Assembly (NCBI GenBank): GCA_008692225.1
Contig: VICG01000004.1
Location: 186,001 to 250,000, forward strand
DNA length: 64,000 nucleotides
Source of the DNA: Monilinia fructicola
Lineage: Eukaryota; Ascomycota; Leotiomycetes; Helotiales; Sclerotiniaceae
Reading direction: 5' to 3'
Shown: one piece after another, positions 10,762 through 22,707 of the stretch
Layout of the letters: the number at the start of each line of letters is the position of its first letter
Position numbering within the stretch: position 1 is the first letter of the stretch
Notes under the pieces: generated by a model
Databases searched by the model: none
What the model saw: only the letters and a program-made list of their open reading frames with translations
What the model was told of the DNA's origin: nothing
Made by a program: the position numbers and the translations under genes

Positions 10762-12288
10762 AGAGAGCTTTGTTAGAAGCAGTAGATCAGCTACGAGATT
10801 CATCTGTAGATAGGATAATATATCTCAAAGTTTGACCAGCCTCACTTTGATGTCCCTACGGAACCAAAATTCTGGGGAAAATAGAGCAATCCTATTAGTA
10901 TTTGTTTTTTGGACTATATTTTATATAAAAAGTGGTATTAGCTTAAAGATGCCTGAGTAGGCAGATGAGTTATTTGATGTTTATGATCAAATAGTGTGCT
11001 ACGTTGAGAATCAATTGCATTGTCTTGCGGAATTCATGGCATGAACACGTAACCATAATGCCATGTAGCCGCTCTCGCGATCTTTAACCAGCAATCTCGA
11101 GGTTATAAGCAAGTGTTACACTTAGTGGAACCTTAGAATGGATGGAATGAGGATATAAAGGGTTGCCCAGGTGGCATCAATTAGTTGTTGTGTGTTTAAG
11201 GTTACTGCATATTCTGAGAAATCTCTAACCTTAACTTAGTCGGTTACTGTGCTGACTCAGCATATTCCCAACATACAGCTTTCCTTGACCATTGCTATCG
11301 CCTGCCACAAACATTACAACCAAAATCAACCACGCAAATATATTGCCAGAAAGTTCTGTTCTGATTTGGTCTACATATATATTCGTTGAAATGGAGTTAA
11401 TCATGGATAAAACCCTCTGTCTTCTCCCAACATTCAACGTAGTTCATGATCTAGTCTTGTTTGGATTGCTAGATGCATGTGGTTCGATGCACCATGCCAC
11501 GAACTAGTACACACCTACAACCCCAAAACTAATACCCCCGAGGTCTACTTGGTGGTAGTCACTCATTGATGCAAGTGCACAATCAAATGTCGACCTCAAA
11601 GTTGAAGGATCGTTCGGCCCGACGATTCCATAAAACTAATCCTCTGTAAGATTACCATTTTCTCTAGATGGTTTAATAACCCCAATTCGTATTGTTACAC
11701 AAGCAAGATAGAACGACCGAAAACTCAATCTATACTTCCTCAACTTATCATCGTACAGTATACCATACTTACAACTTTACCAGCCTAGCTCCTTCACATG
11801 TAATGCCCGAAACCTACAAGTAAACCGCGGCAGACAAGGATATTTCCCCAGACTACCCCGCAACATGTGTTCCTGCAGTATCCTTATTCCCATGGCGATC
11901 AATTCTCACAACACACTTTTTTCCCTGGATAGTTAAGCTGTGCAATGTCTTTCTGGTTTTGCGGTGTGTTCCATGGTAGAATAGTTCCAGTGGCTAGATG
12001 CCGGCCCTGTTAGTTCGTCCTACCCCTCATCACATCATTGATCAATGTGATGAAGCCCAGAGCATATCGAATAGCTTCAATTGTGCCTAAATGGTATAGG
12101 TGCTTAATGCCTGATGACTTGCGAGTTGATGTAAATGAATAGGAGTATAGCACATGTTCTAGTTTTTTCCGTTGCATCAAGTGTAATCAGGGGAACTTTG
12201 GGATAGATGACTTGTATAAGAAGGCTCAGTATCTTTTCAAGACCAAGTTCCCAACTGCCTCCACATCACCCACAGCCCAATTCCCAAA
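10762..12288. other. 1.5-kb gap without a supported gene
   Basis: Contains the 3' end of the permease and the promoter of the HsbA-like gene. A short minus ORF at 11231..11437 has one hydrophobic stretch but no recognisable family. Confidence 0.4.
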
Positions 12289-12938
12289 ATGCATTTGAAT
12301 ATCCTCCCACTCCTCTTCCTGACATCCCAAGTCATCGCAGATGGCCAAAAAATCGTAGACGCCATCGAGGAGATAGCAAACACAACGACTTCTCTCAACC
12401 AAACCGTTGGAAGTGTAAGCGCATCCCCATTCTCCAATCCAAATCTCACACCCACTAACGTCCCCGTCCCAGTGGTCCGGCACCCTCCTAACCTCCATCC
12501 CCATCCTAACCCTCAGCACCAAACTCCTCCTCAACATCAACACCGGAATCCACACCGCATCATCCTCCGCAAACCTCACGCTCACCGAAACCATCACGAT
12601 AGCAACCTCGACGCAGAACCTCGTGTCCACCGTCGAATCCACCCTCGATACGATTGTCGGCGCCAAACCTAAATTCGACCACCTACTCTTCAGCCCATTG
12701 ATTTTGTTGAATTTGGTCGAGGAGAAGAGTGCGACGGATAAGTTTAGCGCGGCGATTATCGGGAAGATTCCGGCGGATTTTCAGGAGTTTGCGAGGTTAG
12801 TTTTTGATTGTGGAATTCTGGAGTGAGAGGGGCGAGAGACCAGGTGGGCTAATGGCTTATAGACAACTTGTGGCGCCGGTCGATACGGCGTTTGAGGCGG
12901 CAATTGCGGTTTATCGGGGAGTTGATGGAGGGAAGTAG
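12289..12938 (+). CDS. Secreted HsbA-like (hydrophobic surface binding protein A) protein, 174 aa
   Basis: HsbA proteins are small secreted helical proteins that bind hydrophobic surfaces and are reported to recruit hydrolases. Exons 12289..12414, 12473..12795 and 12863..12938 sum to 525 nt. Residues 1-18 (MHLNILPLLFLTSQVIAD) form a signal peptide. They are followed by DGQKIVDAIEEIANTTTSLN, the amphipathic first helix typical of the family, and by repeated Thr/Ser/Leu-rich helices. The last exon closes with RQLVAPVDTAFEAAIAVYRG. Synonymous positions switch from C-ending codons (to about 12670) to G-ending codons afterwards. Family assignment rests on length, signal peptide and helix pattern. 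Confidence 0.75.
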
Positions 12939-13575
12939 GAAAGGATTGAGGAGAGAGAATATCTAGTTGTATATAATGACAGCAATGAGGATATATTCTT
13001 TCATCAAACAGGCGAGATTGGCAGATAAAGTCATTCAGATCTAACATCAATGAGTTTATGCTGTAGTCGTTCTATGAGAATTTGGTTGACTTCATTTCGT
13101 TTCATTGAAGCTATCATGACCAACCATCCATTACACTTCATTATATACATATCTCTCATCTCTCATCTCTCATCTCCCCTCATTCACATCCCAGAACCCT
13201 CCCCATTAAGCACCACGAAAATTTCAAACCTTCAACAAATGTCCAATACATCCCAGCCCACCCATTTACACACCATCTCCAACTAAATTCGACCAATGAG
13301 AAACGAACGTAAGAATCATAGTCTACCCATTCCAAACATCAAATCATTTCCAGGCATAAAAGTTCCAGACATCCAAACATCAAATCGTAACCAAACAAAA
13401 CAGTTTCAAACATCGCTTTATATCATATCTTTATCGCTCATTCGCTCATTCGCTCACATACTCCATCAATGCATGCGAGTACATAGATTTAAATATTCAA
13501 ACACGTTTGCATTCAATCCCTTCATCATCCTGCAATTGTTGATCCTTCTTCTTGTTCATATATACTCGAGGTTCT
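12939..13575. other. Intergenic between convergent HsbA-like and coiled-coil genes
   Basis: Holds the 3' ends of both genes. It includes a short CATCTCT tandem repeat near 13150 and little else. Confidence 0.4.
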
Positions 13576-16500
13576 TCACAATTGAGTATCAGTTCCAGTA
13601 GTTAGGGTGTCGTCTTGAGGTTCGCTTGTTGGAAGATCCTTGGTGTTCAGGTCTGAAGGAAGATTGACAACCGGGATATCTTTGGCAACAACTCCCTCAT
13701 TCTCAACATTAGATCCCGAGATTGGGGTTCTCTCGACGCCTTCCACAATGTCTTCAACCGCTTCAAGAGGAGCGACTGCCTCACCATTTCCCTCTATGAT
13801 AGGAACTGCACCGGTTGCATCAATCTCCATAACCACAGATTTCTCTTTAGTCTCAGTCACAATATCTGATTGCATCACAACGGAGTTGAGGGCTTTTCTC
13901 GGGCTCGTGACGACTACCTCTTGGGTCTTCTTCCCTAAATAACTCTCAATTTGTCTCGTTGATAATTTCCCGTCGGCAGTAGCTTGCATCAATGCCTCAT
14001 ATCCTCTTTGATCTACGCCTTGATTCCCAATTTCATACCCATGGTTCTGAATGATGATATCAGGTGTATATCCTGAAATGGCTACTTCTTTGTTCGGTTT
14101 TAGGGCTAGGAAAAGAACGACCACACTAAGAATTACAATGAGTATATTTTTGCGATCCCGCATTGCTACCCTTGCAGCTTTGATGAGAAGTTCTGTGAGT
14201 GATTCGTTGCCAGCCGGTGCATGTGTCCGAGAAGGTGGGGATGACTCGTTCTTGCAGGTAGAATCTTGATTATAGATATCTTTGAGACGTGCTTCTTTTG
14301 CCAATTTTTCTTGTTCTTGAAGTTTTTAATTCCAATTTTTCATCCTCATTGACCTTCATCGGCCTTTCCTCCTCCTTTATGATCTTATTTGTCTCTTCCT
14401 CAAGGGCTTTCTGTTCAGACAATTGCGCCTTGTGAGTTCGTTGTGCTTCATCTTCAATAGACTTTTGTTCAGCTACCTCTTCTTCACGAAGTTGTTGGGC
14501 TTCCGCTTCTAAATCTTTGGCGCTTTGATTCTTTTCCTCATTAGCTTTTGGGGAGTCGGCTTTGAGGTCAGGGAGATTATGGACAGGCTCTGTCTCTTCC
14601 GCTAAACGTATAGCTTCGACTTCAGCTTCGATTCGTAATCTCTCGGCTTCCTTCTCTTGAACCCTTAAAGCTTCTAGCTCAAGACGAAGTCTATCAGCTT
14701 CTTCTTCCGCTTTCTGGGCGGCCTCCATTTCTTCATGGATTCTCAAAGCTTCAACTTCTTCTTCGAGTCGTCTAGCTTCTTCCTCTTTAGCTTTAGCTAT
14801 CTCTTCTTCCTGCAGACGTAATACTTCAGTCTCCCGAGAAATTCTCGCGGCTTCCTCTTCTGCAGCTCTCGAAGCAGCGGCGAGCCATTCTTCACGAGCA
14901 TATCGAGATTCCGCATCCACCGTTTTTTGGCGTAACGTGACCTTAGCCATCTCCTCTTCATGCAATCTCTGAGCCTCCGATCCTAGACTTTCACGATCTT
15001 CATCATCGGAAGAGTAATGATCATCCAAGCTATCACCTCGCTCCCTCTCTTCGGCTTCTCGTAATCGCTCAATCAAAATCTTCCATATCCTCAACCATCC
15101 ACGGTTGGACGAATGGTTCAATCTCCACATCCACCCTTTCCATCTCTCTCCAAGCAGCGGCCCAGGCACCTGCTCTCATTAATCCATTACTGGCAAAAAT
15201 CTTGACATTAAATCTTTTGTCATCTTCATCTTGATCATCATCCTCATATCTGACATCACGACGACATATATCACACCAGACCTTGTCGAGCCTATTTTTG
15301 AGCCGACCAGTACTACCAAAGCCACTATCTCCCTCGTCTGCAGAATCATCATCCGAGGAACTATTATTTGGTCCCATATAATGTCCACATCGGAGGATTT
15401 TAGCGCGAGGACGAACTGGGAGTTCTAAAGCATCAAGAAAGCGTTCTTCGAGGCATTCATAACTGTCTTGTGGATGAGGAAGTAATATTCCGCGGCTAAG
15501 AATAGTATCACTAAGCTTTTCTTGAAGGAGATAATATGCTTCTCGTATGTTATAGAGGTTTGCTGGGAGTTCTGGAGCGACGATTGCCTTGGAATATTGC
15601 CATCGAAGTGGAAGGACAGTGACATGTAAAAGAACAAGAGGTGATTCTTCCCTGTTTTTTCTAAAACGAGTTGGTGTGCGGCTTTTGGGATACTGAGAAC
15701 CCGTTGGGGTACCGAGACGAGAGACTGTAGGATGTTGTCGTTTGGATGAACGAGGGGTGGAAAAGAGCGAAGGCGCTGGTGAATACATTTGCATCGCGCG
15801 AATATCTGAGGGTGTGCGAAACGGATGTCGTTGAACCTTTCGAGGACTACAAAATGAATCTCTTGCTCGTGGTGCAGATGCATGAGAAGCACCACTTGGA
15901 ATTCGTGAAATTATTGACTCGGTGGAAGCTTCCTCACCGACAACTGGAGAATTCAGCTCAATCAATTGATGAGCCTCCTTACTCAAATCAAGCTGCCGAT
16001 TTGATTGCCATGAGCTCCTGTTACTCATATTTACTCTTTGAGGTGCTTCGTCTTCAGAACCCATAGAGAAACGAGGGCTTTTCCCAGAATCGTCACTGAA
16101 AACATCATCTTCAACATCACTAAAGTGTGAAATCCTGTCTCCACCTACTATTTCCTCACCGCTTGTATTTCCACGTTCATTTTCGGCATCGGAACTCAAA
16201 AAGGTCATGGTGGAGAATACTATCTTCATCCTCCGTGTGCCCATCATCTTCCAGTGTAGCTTTTGTAGGATTCTTGGCCAATTCCGTTCCATCTTGCCCC
16301 TTGTGTGAATTCTGTTCGTATTTCTCGTCTATTTTCGCATTCAAGAATGAATTATCATGATCTTCCGGTTCGCAACTTTGATCCGTTCGTGTACTCAAAA
16401 TTGAATCATTGTGATCATTCGCAGCCCTACTCCTCTCGAGATTGTTCTTTTCAAAACTCTCCACAACTTTCAGCGCTGCTGCCCTGATCTCTGCTTCAAT

Positions 16501-16881
16501 TTTTTGCATCTGCAAATCTCTTGCTTCTGCACGCCTGCGCTTCTCCTCTCTCGCGTGTTTACAATCTTCGCAGTCATCATGTTCGTTGTGCTTCGCTTTT
16601 GTATCTTCGAGTATCGAATCGTCCTCTTGCAATTCTGATAATTCTTGGTCCAATATTGAATCTCCTCTCATCTCAGATTCTTCCATCTCAGAATTCTCTT
16701 CTGCAAATCTTTGTGGATCCTGTAACTGAGACAATGCTTCACCGTTATCTTTCCCCTCAACTATCGCAATTTCATCACCGCCCAATTTTTTAATATAGTT
16801 ATCTGCATCCATATCGCCCACAGGATTCCAATCTTCGTGAATTTTATAATCAGATTGTCGACGGGAATTTGATTTCGGCAT
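13576..16881 (-). CDS. Acidic coiled-coil protein with C-terminal membrane segment, frame broken at three sites
   Basis: Homologues are often labelled pathway-specific nitrogen regulator; I know of no demonstrated function. Starting at 16881, the first part holds DDSILEDTKAKHNEHDDCED and a CxxC-like EDCKHAREEKRRRAEARD. The middle carries the conserved core: HPFRTPSDIRAMQMYSPAPS, LLHVTVLPLRW, LEERFLDALELP, a CGHY...WCDIC cysteine set, and KIFASNGLMRAGAWAAAWRE. Then follows a Glu/Arg/Ala coiled coil of about 250 residues, KLAKEARLKDIYN, and one helix ILIVILSVVVLFLALK. Three frame changes are needed: at the A5 run 16198..16202, near 15075..15078 (A4) and at the T5 run 14323..14327. Removing one base at each restores continuous conserved sequence. 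No intron fits. Either pseudogenised or a consensus error. Confidence 0.75.
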
Positions 16882-18822
16882 TTAAACTCGACTCTCGAAG
16901 TAGTTTCGTTTATACCCGTTTGTAACTTTGATCGGAAGTAAATATTGACGGAAGTGTATATGCAGCGACCCGTCGACTAATTTGATAATTGGGTACGAGG
17001 ACAAGAGCGAATTTTGAGCAAATTGACGCAGCTAACGTGAAATTACAAGAACATGATTAGTCCGTTAATATGCAAAGTAAAATAGAAAGCCAGTTATCCA
17101 AATTGATGTACTCTGCATATTGAATTCATTGGAAGAGGTTGATAAGATAATTGAGAAGTAAATGTTGAGTTTACATTCGGTTGTCATAGTAACCACGCAA
17201 GTAATGTAAATAGTGTACAAGTATGTGGAAGTTCACCAGTTCAACGGTTGAATCAAAATCTTTATCCTGGCCAAAAGGCGAAAAAAGTGGAATGAACTCA
17301 AGGAACCTAAACACAATAACGATCAAATCAGCCAATCTCTCTCTATCAAAGTAAGTTGAATGAGTGTAAGTGACACATACCTTGACTCTTTTGAGTTGAA
17401 GTTGTGGTTAACGTTCATCCAACCGAAGGATCAGGATGTCGAATGTCGAATGTCGGTGAGCACTCGCAACCATTTTGGCGGGTTCACGACAACTTGATTT
17501 TGGTTGCTTTGGTTGTTTGGTTGTTTGGTTGTTTGGATGGTTTTCGGAACAACGAACTCATGATCAAATGAAGCCAATTCAACATCGCTAAGAGATCGAC
17601 TAGCAGTGAAGTGAATGGATTGGATATCTACCTCCTTGGTAGTTCATGACATGTTGAGGACTCTTCACTTTCGTCTTGACCTGTATAGATCACCCAGAAG
17701 GAAGGTCTATCTTCATTTTTCCCTTCATCTAATCTCGCGTGATCTCGCCTCACCTCAGCTCACCGTCGTCTGGACCGTTGGGATAACCACGATTAGACAG
17801 CTCCAAAGTAAACAAGCAGAGGAATTGTTCCTCAGTTATTGCGCGCTTCACTTAATTGGATCTGGGGAATTTTGTTATCAAACCACCCACGTGGGGTAAT
17901 TGACTGACTGATACAGGGACCAAATGATCATCATGGGTAGCTCCTGGTGGCTTCTTGGATGAAGCAATCAAGATAATCAAGATAATCTTCATTGCTTGGA
18001 CCAATGCAGGTATTCGATGACACGATAATTCATATTTCTTAATTCTGTGCTACGAATACTCGATATTATCCAGACTGTCACTGTAACACTACTCACAAGG
18101 TTGGTTGCACTGCATACTCAGATTCAATAAGGTAGAAACGGTCGAGGAACGTGTACAACCATACCAGTACCTGATAAATGACCTTGGCTGCATCTCATGA
18201 AATACCGACCCTGTTGTATAACAAAAGGTTGATGTCACTTATTGAATATGAATAGTCTTTCCATGTCACGAGACATACGGAGTACAAACAATATCATGAT
18301 AATTATATTACATGTCTATCCATGGACATCTACTTCATGTTCATGGACGAAAAGCTTCATCTAAATAAATTCAACGTTCTAGATTCTTTGCAAATATTTC
18401 GACTAAGAAACGACGCCAGCGACGTCATGATGCCTTTAGTTCAGGGGTCAACTAGTCTTATCTATCTCTCATGCATATCAAAACCAAGGCTAAAAGCTAG
18501 AAACTGGAAGTTGGGCCAGGAATTTCAAGCTAAATTGATAGAAACCCGTATTGACAGCGAGGGGCAGTGAATTATTAGTTGGCATAATGGAGGGGCATGC
18601 ATGCTCTTTTTCAAAAATATAATTCCTTGAATTCAATTTACCAGAAGCTTGCGATATTGCCATCTTTCCTTTATTTGTTTGTCTATTTAATTGTGCTCTG
18701 CCCGCCCATCTCTGAAAGTATTGTCTTCCCTTTCGCAGAAACCATACACCTCTTCTACATCTAATTGACTATTCTTGATACCATTATATTCCGGGAAAAG
18801 TTCAGCCCAATAATCCATCAAG
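16882..18822. other. 1.9-kb intergenic region
   Basis: Divergent promoter space between the coiled-coil gene and the amylase. It contains a short TTTGGTTG tandem repeat near 17500-17535. No gene is supported. Confidence 0.4.
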
Positions 18823-20614
18823 ATGGGGGATATCAACGAAGAAAGTAAGCAGATAGTTAATCACCCGTGCCTTTGAGACAATTAACCTGACATCCACAGG
18901 GAAACCTACACCGGAGAATATGACCATGCTCCAAGCCTTTGAATGGTATGTTCCAGATGATCATAAACATTGGCAAAGACTTCACGATGCTATTCCATCT
19001 CTCAAAGCTACCGGTATTGATAATATGTGGATTCCACCTGGATGTAAAGCTTCATCTCAATCTGGAAATGGTTATGATATTTATGATCTCTACGATCTCG
19101 GAGAGTTCGAACAGAAGGGAGGGAAGGGAACAAAATGGGGTACCAAGGAAGAATTATTAAAGATGGTAAAGAAAGCCAATGAAGTTGGAGTAGGAATTTA
19201 TTGGGATGCTGGTAACCTCTCCTTTTCGAGATGAGATATCCCCGGAAGCTCAAATATGCTAACATTTCCTTCTCTCAAGTCCTCAACCACAAAGCAGCAG
19301 CGGACCATAAAGAAAAATGCCAAGCTCAAGAAGTTGACCAAGATGACCGCACCAAAAATGTGTCCGACCCCTACGAAATCGACGCGTGGCTCGGTTTCGA
19401 TTTCCCTGGCCGTGGTGAGAAATACTCGAAACAAAAGTACCATTGGTATCATTTCAGTGGTACGGATTATAACGCCGCCAACGAAAAAACCGCAATTTAC
19501 AAGATCCTCGGCGATAAAACAAAAGATTGGGCAGATTCTGGTGATGTCGATTCGGAGAAGGGCAATTATGATTATCTCATGTTCGCAGATCTGGATTATG
19601 ACCACCCAGAAGTCGAACAAGATGTATTGAATTGGGGAGGATGGCTCGGTGATCAAGTCACATTGAAGGGTGTGAGATTTGATGCCGTGAAACATTTTAG
19701 TGAGGATTTTTTGAGAAAGTTCATCACGCTTATGAATGATAAGTATGGACAAGGTTGGTTCTTCGTAGGGGAGTTTTGGAAGGATAGTTTGGATGATATG
19801 AATAAGTATTTGGATCGAATGGGTCGGAAGTTTAGTCTTTTTGACGCGCCACTTGTTTACAACTTTAGCAAGCTATCAAAGACTGAAGGGGGAGATTTGA
19901 GATCTGTGTTCGATGATACATTGGTGAAGACAGCGCCGGTTAATGCTGTTGTAAGTTTCCTCTCTTCTATCCCTTTCCATTCTCTCTTCACCCTGTAGTC
20001 CCTTCCTCCCTTCTTGCCCTCTCCTCTCCCCTCTCAATCCTATAACCAAGACCCCAAACTAACGCCACCCAACAAAGACCCTAGTAATGAACCACGACAC
20101 CCAACCCTACCAAGCCCTCGAAGCCGCCATCGAACCCTTCTTCAAACCCCTCGCCTACGCCCTCATCCTCCTCCGCTACGACGGCTACCCCTGCCTCTTC
20201 TACGGCGACCTCTACGGCATCAAAGGCGAACACCCCTTCCCACCCTCCTGCGGCGGTGCCCTCCCAAACCTCGCCCTCGCCCGCAAACTCTACGCCTACG
20301 GTGAACAAAAAGATTACTTCGACTACCCCACCTGTATCGGCTGGGTCCGCTACGGAACATGGGATCGTCCCTTTGGCTGCGCAACCGTAATCAGTAACGC
20401 GGGACCGGGGGAGAAAAGAATGTTTGTAGGTGAGGTTCACGCGGGTGAGAAGTGGACGGATGTTCTGGGTTGGGAACAGGGAGACGTATTGATTGGGGAT
20501 GATGGGTGGGGTGTCTTTAGGTGTCCGGGGACTAGCGTCAGTGTGTGGGTGAATAGGGAGGCGGAGGGGAGAGACAGGTTTGGGAAGTTTGACGATGATA
20601 TTTACAAGGAGTAA
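18823..20614 (+). CDS. GH13 alpha-amylase, intracellular type, 513 aa
   Basis: Predicted to hydrolyse alpha-1,4-glucans endo-wise. No signal peptide: it starts MGDINEERKPTPENMTMLQA, so it is probably cytosolic like the bacterial-type GH13_5 enzymes of fungi. Exons 18823..18844, 18900..19211, 19280..19950 and 20078..20614 sum to 1542 nt. Conserved regions are complete: DAVLNHKA (region I), GVRFDAVKHF (region II, nucleophile Asp about residue 245), FFVGEFWKDS (region III, acid/base Glu about 275) and VMNHDTQP (region IV, Asp about 341). GYPCLFYGDLYG follows. MLQAFEWYVPDDHKHW near the N-terminus is typical of this subfamily. Codon third positions in exon 4 shift abruptly to C, then to G after about 20395. 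Confidence 0.93.
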
Positions 20615-21621
20615 GCGTAGCTCAGACACTATGGTTTGGTTTTGGGTATCTGGGTTCTAGAGTGGCAGGCTTACTGGGGTTCTTTGGCGCGGGGAGCTAG
20701 AGGATTGGTATTAATGATTGAGCGATAAAGATAAAGATAGAGCGATACATGACATGCGATACAGATATGCTCAATATCCATAATAAATTATTTCAGATAT
20801 ACCCGTATGGAATAGAAATCCATTTTGAAGAATGCATCCATGGATGTTCTCTCTCCACCATTATCCATCATTAAGCCGATTAATCAACTCCCTACCTACT
20901 AATCTCCATCACTATTTACATAACATCACATTGCCACATTGCTCATCATATTAAATGGAACAATCATGACCAAAAACATCAACCTAATACGTCTCACCAC
21001 TAAGTTCAAATTTGGAGATTTGGAGTGAAGTGGTGCTGTGGGGGGTTGAGGAGTTGGTGGTGAATAATTAAGAAGGCAATGAATACGAATTATATCAAAG
21101 AACTTGTATTGCGATAATAAGGTTACTTAATGGTTAATAAGAAGAATTACTTATAGAATAAGCGATTGGAGAACTTTGGATAAAAAGGAGGAAGAGCGTC
21201 AATGGGAGAATATACGAATGAGCATAGGAACAGGAATAGGGATAGACGAATGTGGATAAGGGGCTTGAATTATCCAATGTATTAATGGTGTGAATCGCGA
21301 GGAGGGAAGGATTGAATGAAGTGTATCTTGTTATTGATAGTATAGGACTAGGACCAGAAGTAAATTTCAACGAGAACTGAAGCGAGATGAAATGCTAAGG
21401 AAAGAGAAAAGGAGATTCTGAAAGTTTCACTCTGATAGGAAAAAAATCAACTAGGAAAGGGATGAAGGTGGAATAACACTCAGAATAAACCACACCCTAT
21501 GAGATCCGGATGCGTTACAAAGAACGCTTTCCTCAGTCATCGTCCATACTCATTAGCACCACCATCAATATACCCGCCTGAATCCGAGTATAAACTCATC
21601 CTGATATCGATTCCTCGTAAC
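20615..21621. other. 1-kb convergent intergenic region
   Basis: 3' flanks of the amylase and of the following minus-strand gene. Only unsupported short ORFs. Confidence 0.4.
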
Positions 21622-22707
21622 CTAGAGTATCGCACTCTTTGTATCCAAGCTGATGCTTCCTATCGCGTCTACTAAATGCGATAATGTGGTTTCTGGATCC
21701 AACGGAAGACTATCTGTACGAGTACCTGTACTAGCACCACCTTGCACCGGGGATCCGGACCCGATACCCAGGTTCCTATCTTTACCCACAGCCGCCCTGC
21801 TGTTATCATGCTCTTTCCTACTTTTCTCTCGGTACGTTCTCCCAGGCCACTGGCTCAACTCGATCTTCTGCGCTTCCAATTTTGTCGACAATTTTCCACC
21901 TTGATAATTTTCGTCGAGAACCCTCCTTGAAATGCCCTCCCGTTCCGCCACTCTCAAGAACTCTGCTACCGACATTTCCGCTACAATCGCCTGGGTCGGC
22001 ACCTCCTTTTCAACCAACCAGTGGCTATCCGTCACATATTTCACGTATTTCACTCCGTCGACTTGCGGCTGTGAAGGATTATGTGTTCTATATCCGCCAA
22101 ACGAACGGAGAATATCGCATGTGGATTCTGCTGTGATTCCTAAGTCTTGCAATAGATTCAGAGAAATCACAAAAACTTTCGCGTTGGGCTCTGTGTCGGT
22201 TTTGTATGTGGTGATCAACCTCAACGATCGAGCAACGGAAGTGTGGACGGATATATAGGGGCTAGGTTTACGATTTCCGTTGCAATGGTTCTGGAATGCT
22301 GTCCCGTCTATTTGTCTCTGGCTCGGTATGTTGTTTCGTATCCGATTATTTTTCCAACCAGAACACTTGAATCCTTCTTCAGGAGAGTAGGGTGATGCAG
22401 ATTTGGGGGTGTGTACGCGGTATAGTAATATGTCATTCTCCCTTGACCGTGATGTAGATGGATCTCCCAAAAGCCAATCAATGTACGCTGGTGACAAATC
22501 AGCGATTGATGTAGATGCTATGCTTCGAGGAGACCGATATGAAGGGAGTGATGGCAATGATGAACAAGTGGTATGTGGTATGCTGGTGGAAGTGCTTTTT
22601 GGAGTATGATCAGGAGTAGCAGGCAAAGGTCCAACACTCGATACTGACGAGCTTTTATTGGAGTTCGAGACGGTGGTAGCTGTCTCGTTGGTCGTTTTGG
22701 ATGGCAT
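21622..22707 (-). CDS. Uncharacterised DUF7587-like protein with possible ADP-ribosyltransferase-like fold, 361 aa
   Basis: Single exon. Residues 1-75 are Ser/Thr/Pro-rich and disordered. The central domain has ILLYRVHTPKSASPYSP, then FQNHCNGNRKPSPYISVHTS, AKVFVISLNLLQDL, and HWLVEKEVPTQAIVAEMSV. This order (R on a first strand, an S-x-x-T-S strand, and a late E-x-E) is the layout of R-S-E class ADP-ribosyltransferase folds. It also recalls a fungal domain family I believe is DUF7587. The catalytic interpretation is inference from motif order only. The C-terminal 90 residues are again low complexity and charged. No signal peptide, so probably intracellular. No neighbour suggests a pathway. 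Confidence 0.7.
   Translation of the reverse strand: MPSKTTNETATTVSNSNKSSSVSSVGPLPATPDHTPKSTSTSIPHTTCSSLPSLPSYRSPRSIASTSIADLSPAYIDWLLGDPSTSRSRENDILLYRVHTPKSASPYSPEEGFKCSGWKNNRIRNNIPSQRQIDGTAFQNHCNGNRKPSPYISVHTSVARSLRLITTYKTDTEPNAKVFVISLNLLQDLGITAESTCDILRSFGGYRTHNPSQPQVDGVKYVKYVTDSHWLVEKEVPTQAIVAEMSVAEFLRVAEREGISRRVLDENYQGGKLSTKLEAQKIELSQWPGRTYREKSRKEHDNSRAAVGKDRNLGIGSGSPVQGGASTGTRTDSLPLDPETTLSHLVDAIGSISLDTKSAIL

Noticed and set aside
11231..11437. 68-aa minus ORF with FAWLILVVMFVAGDSNGQGK
   Set aside because: One hydrophobic stretch only; no start, splice or family support.
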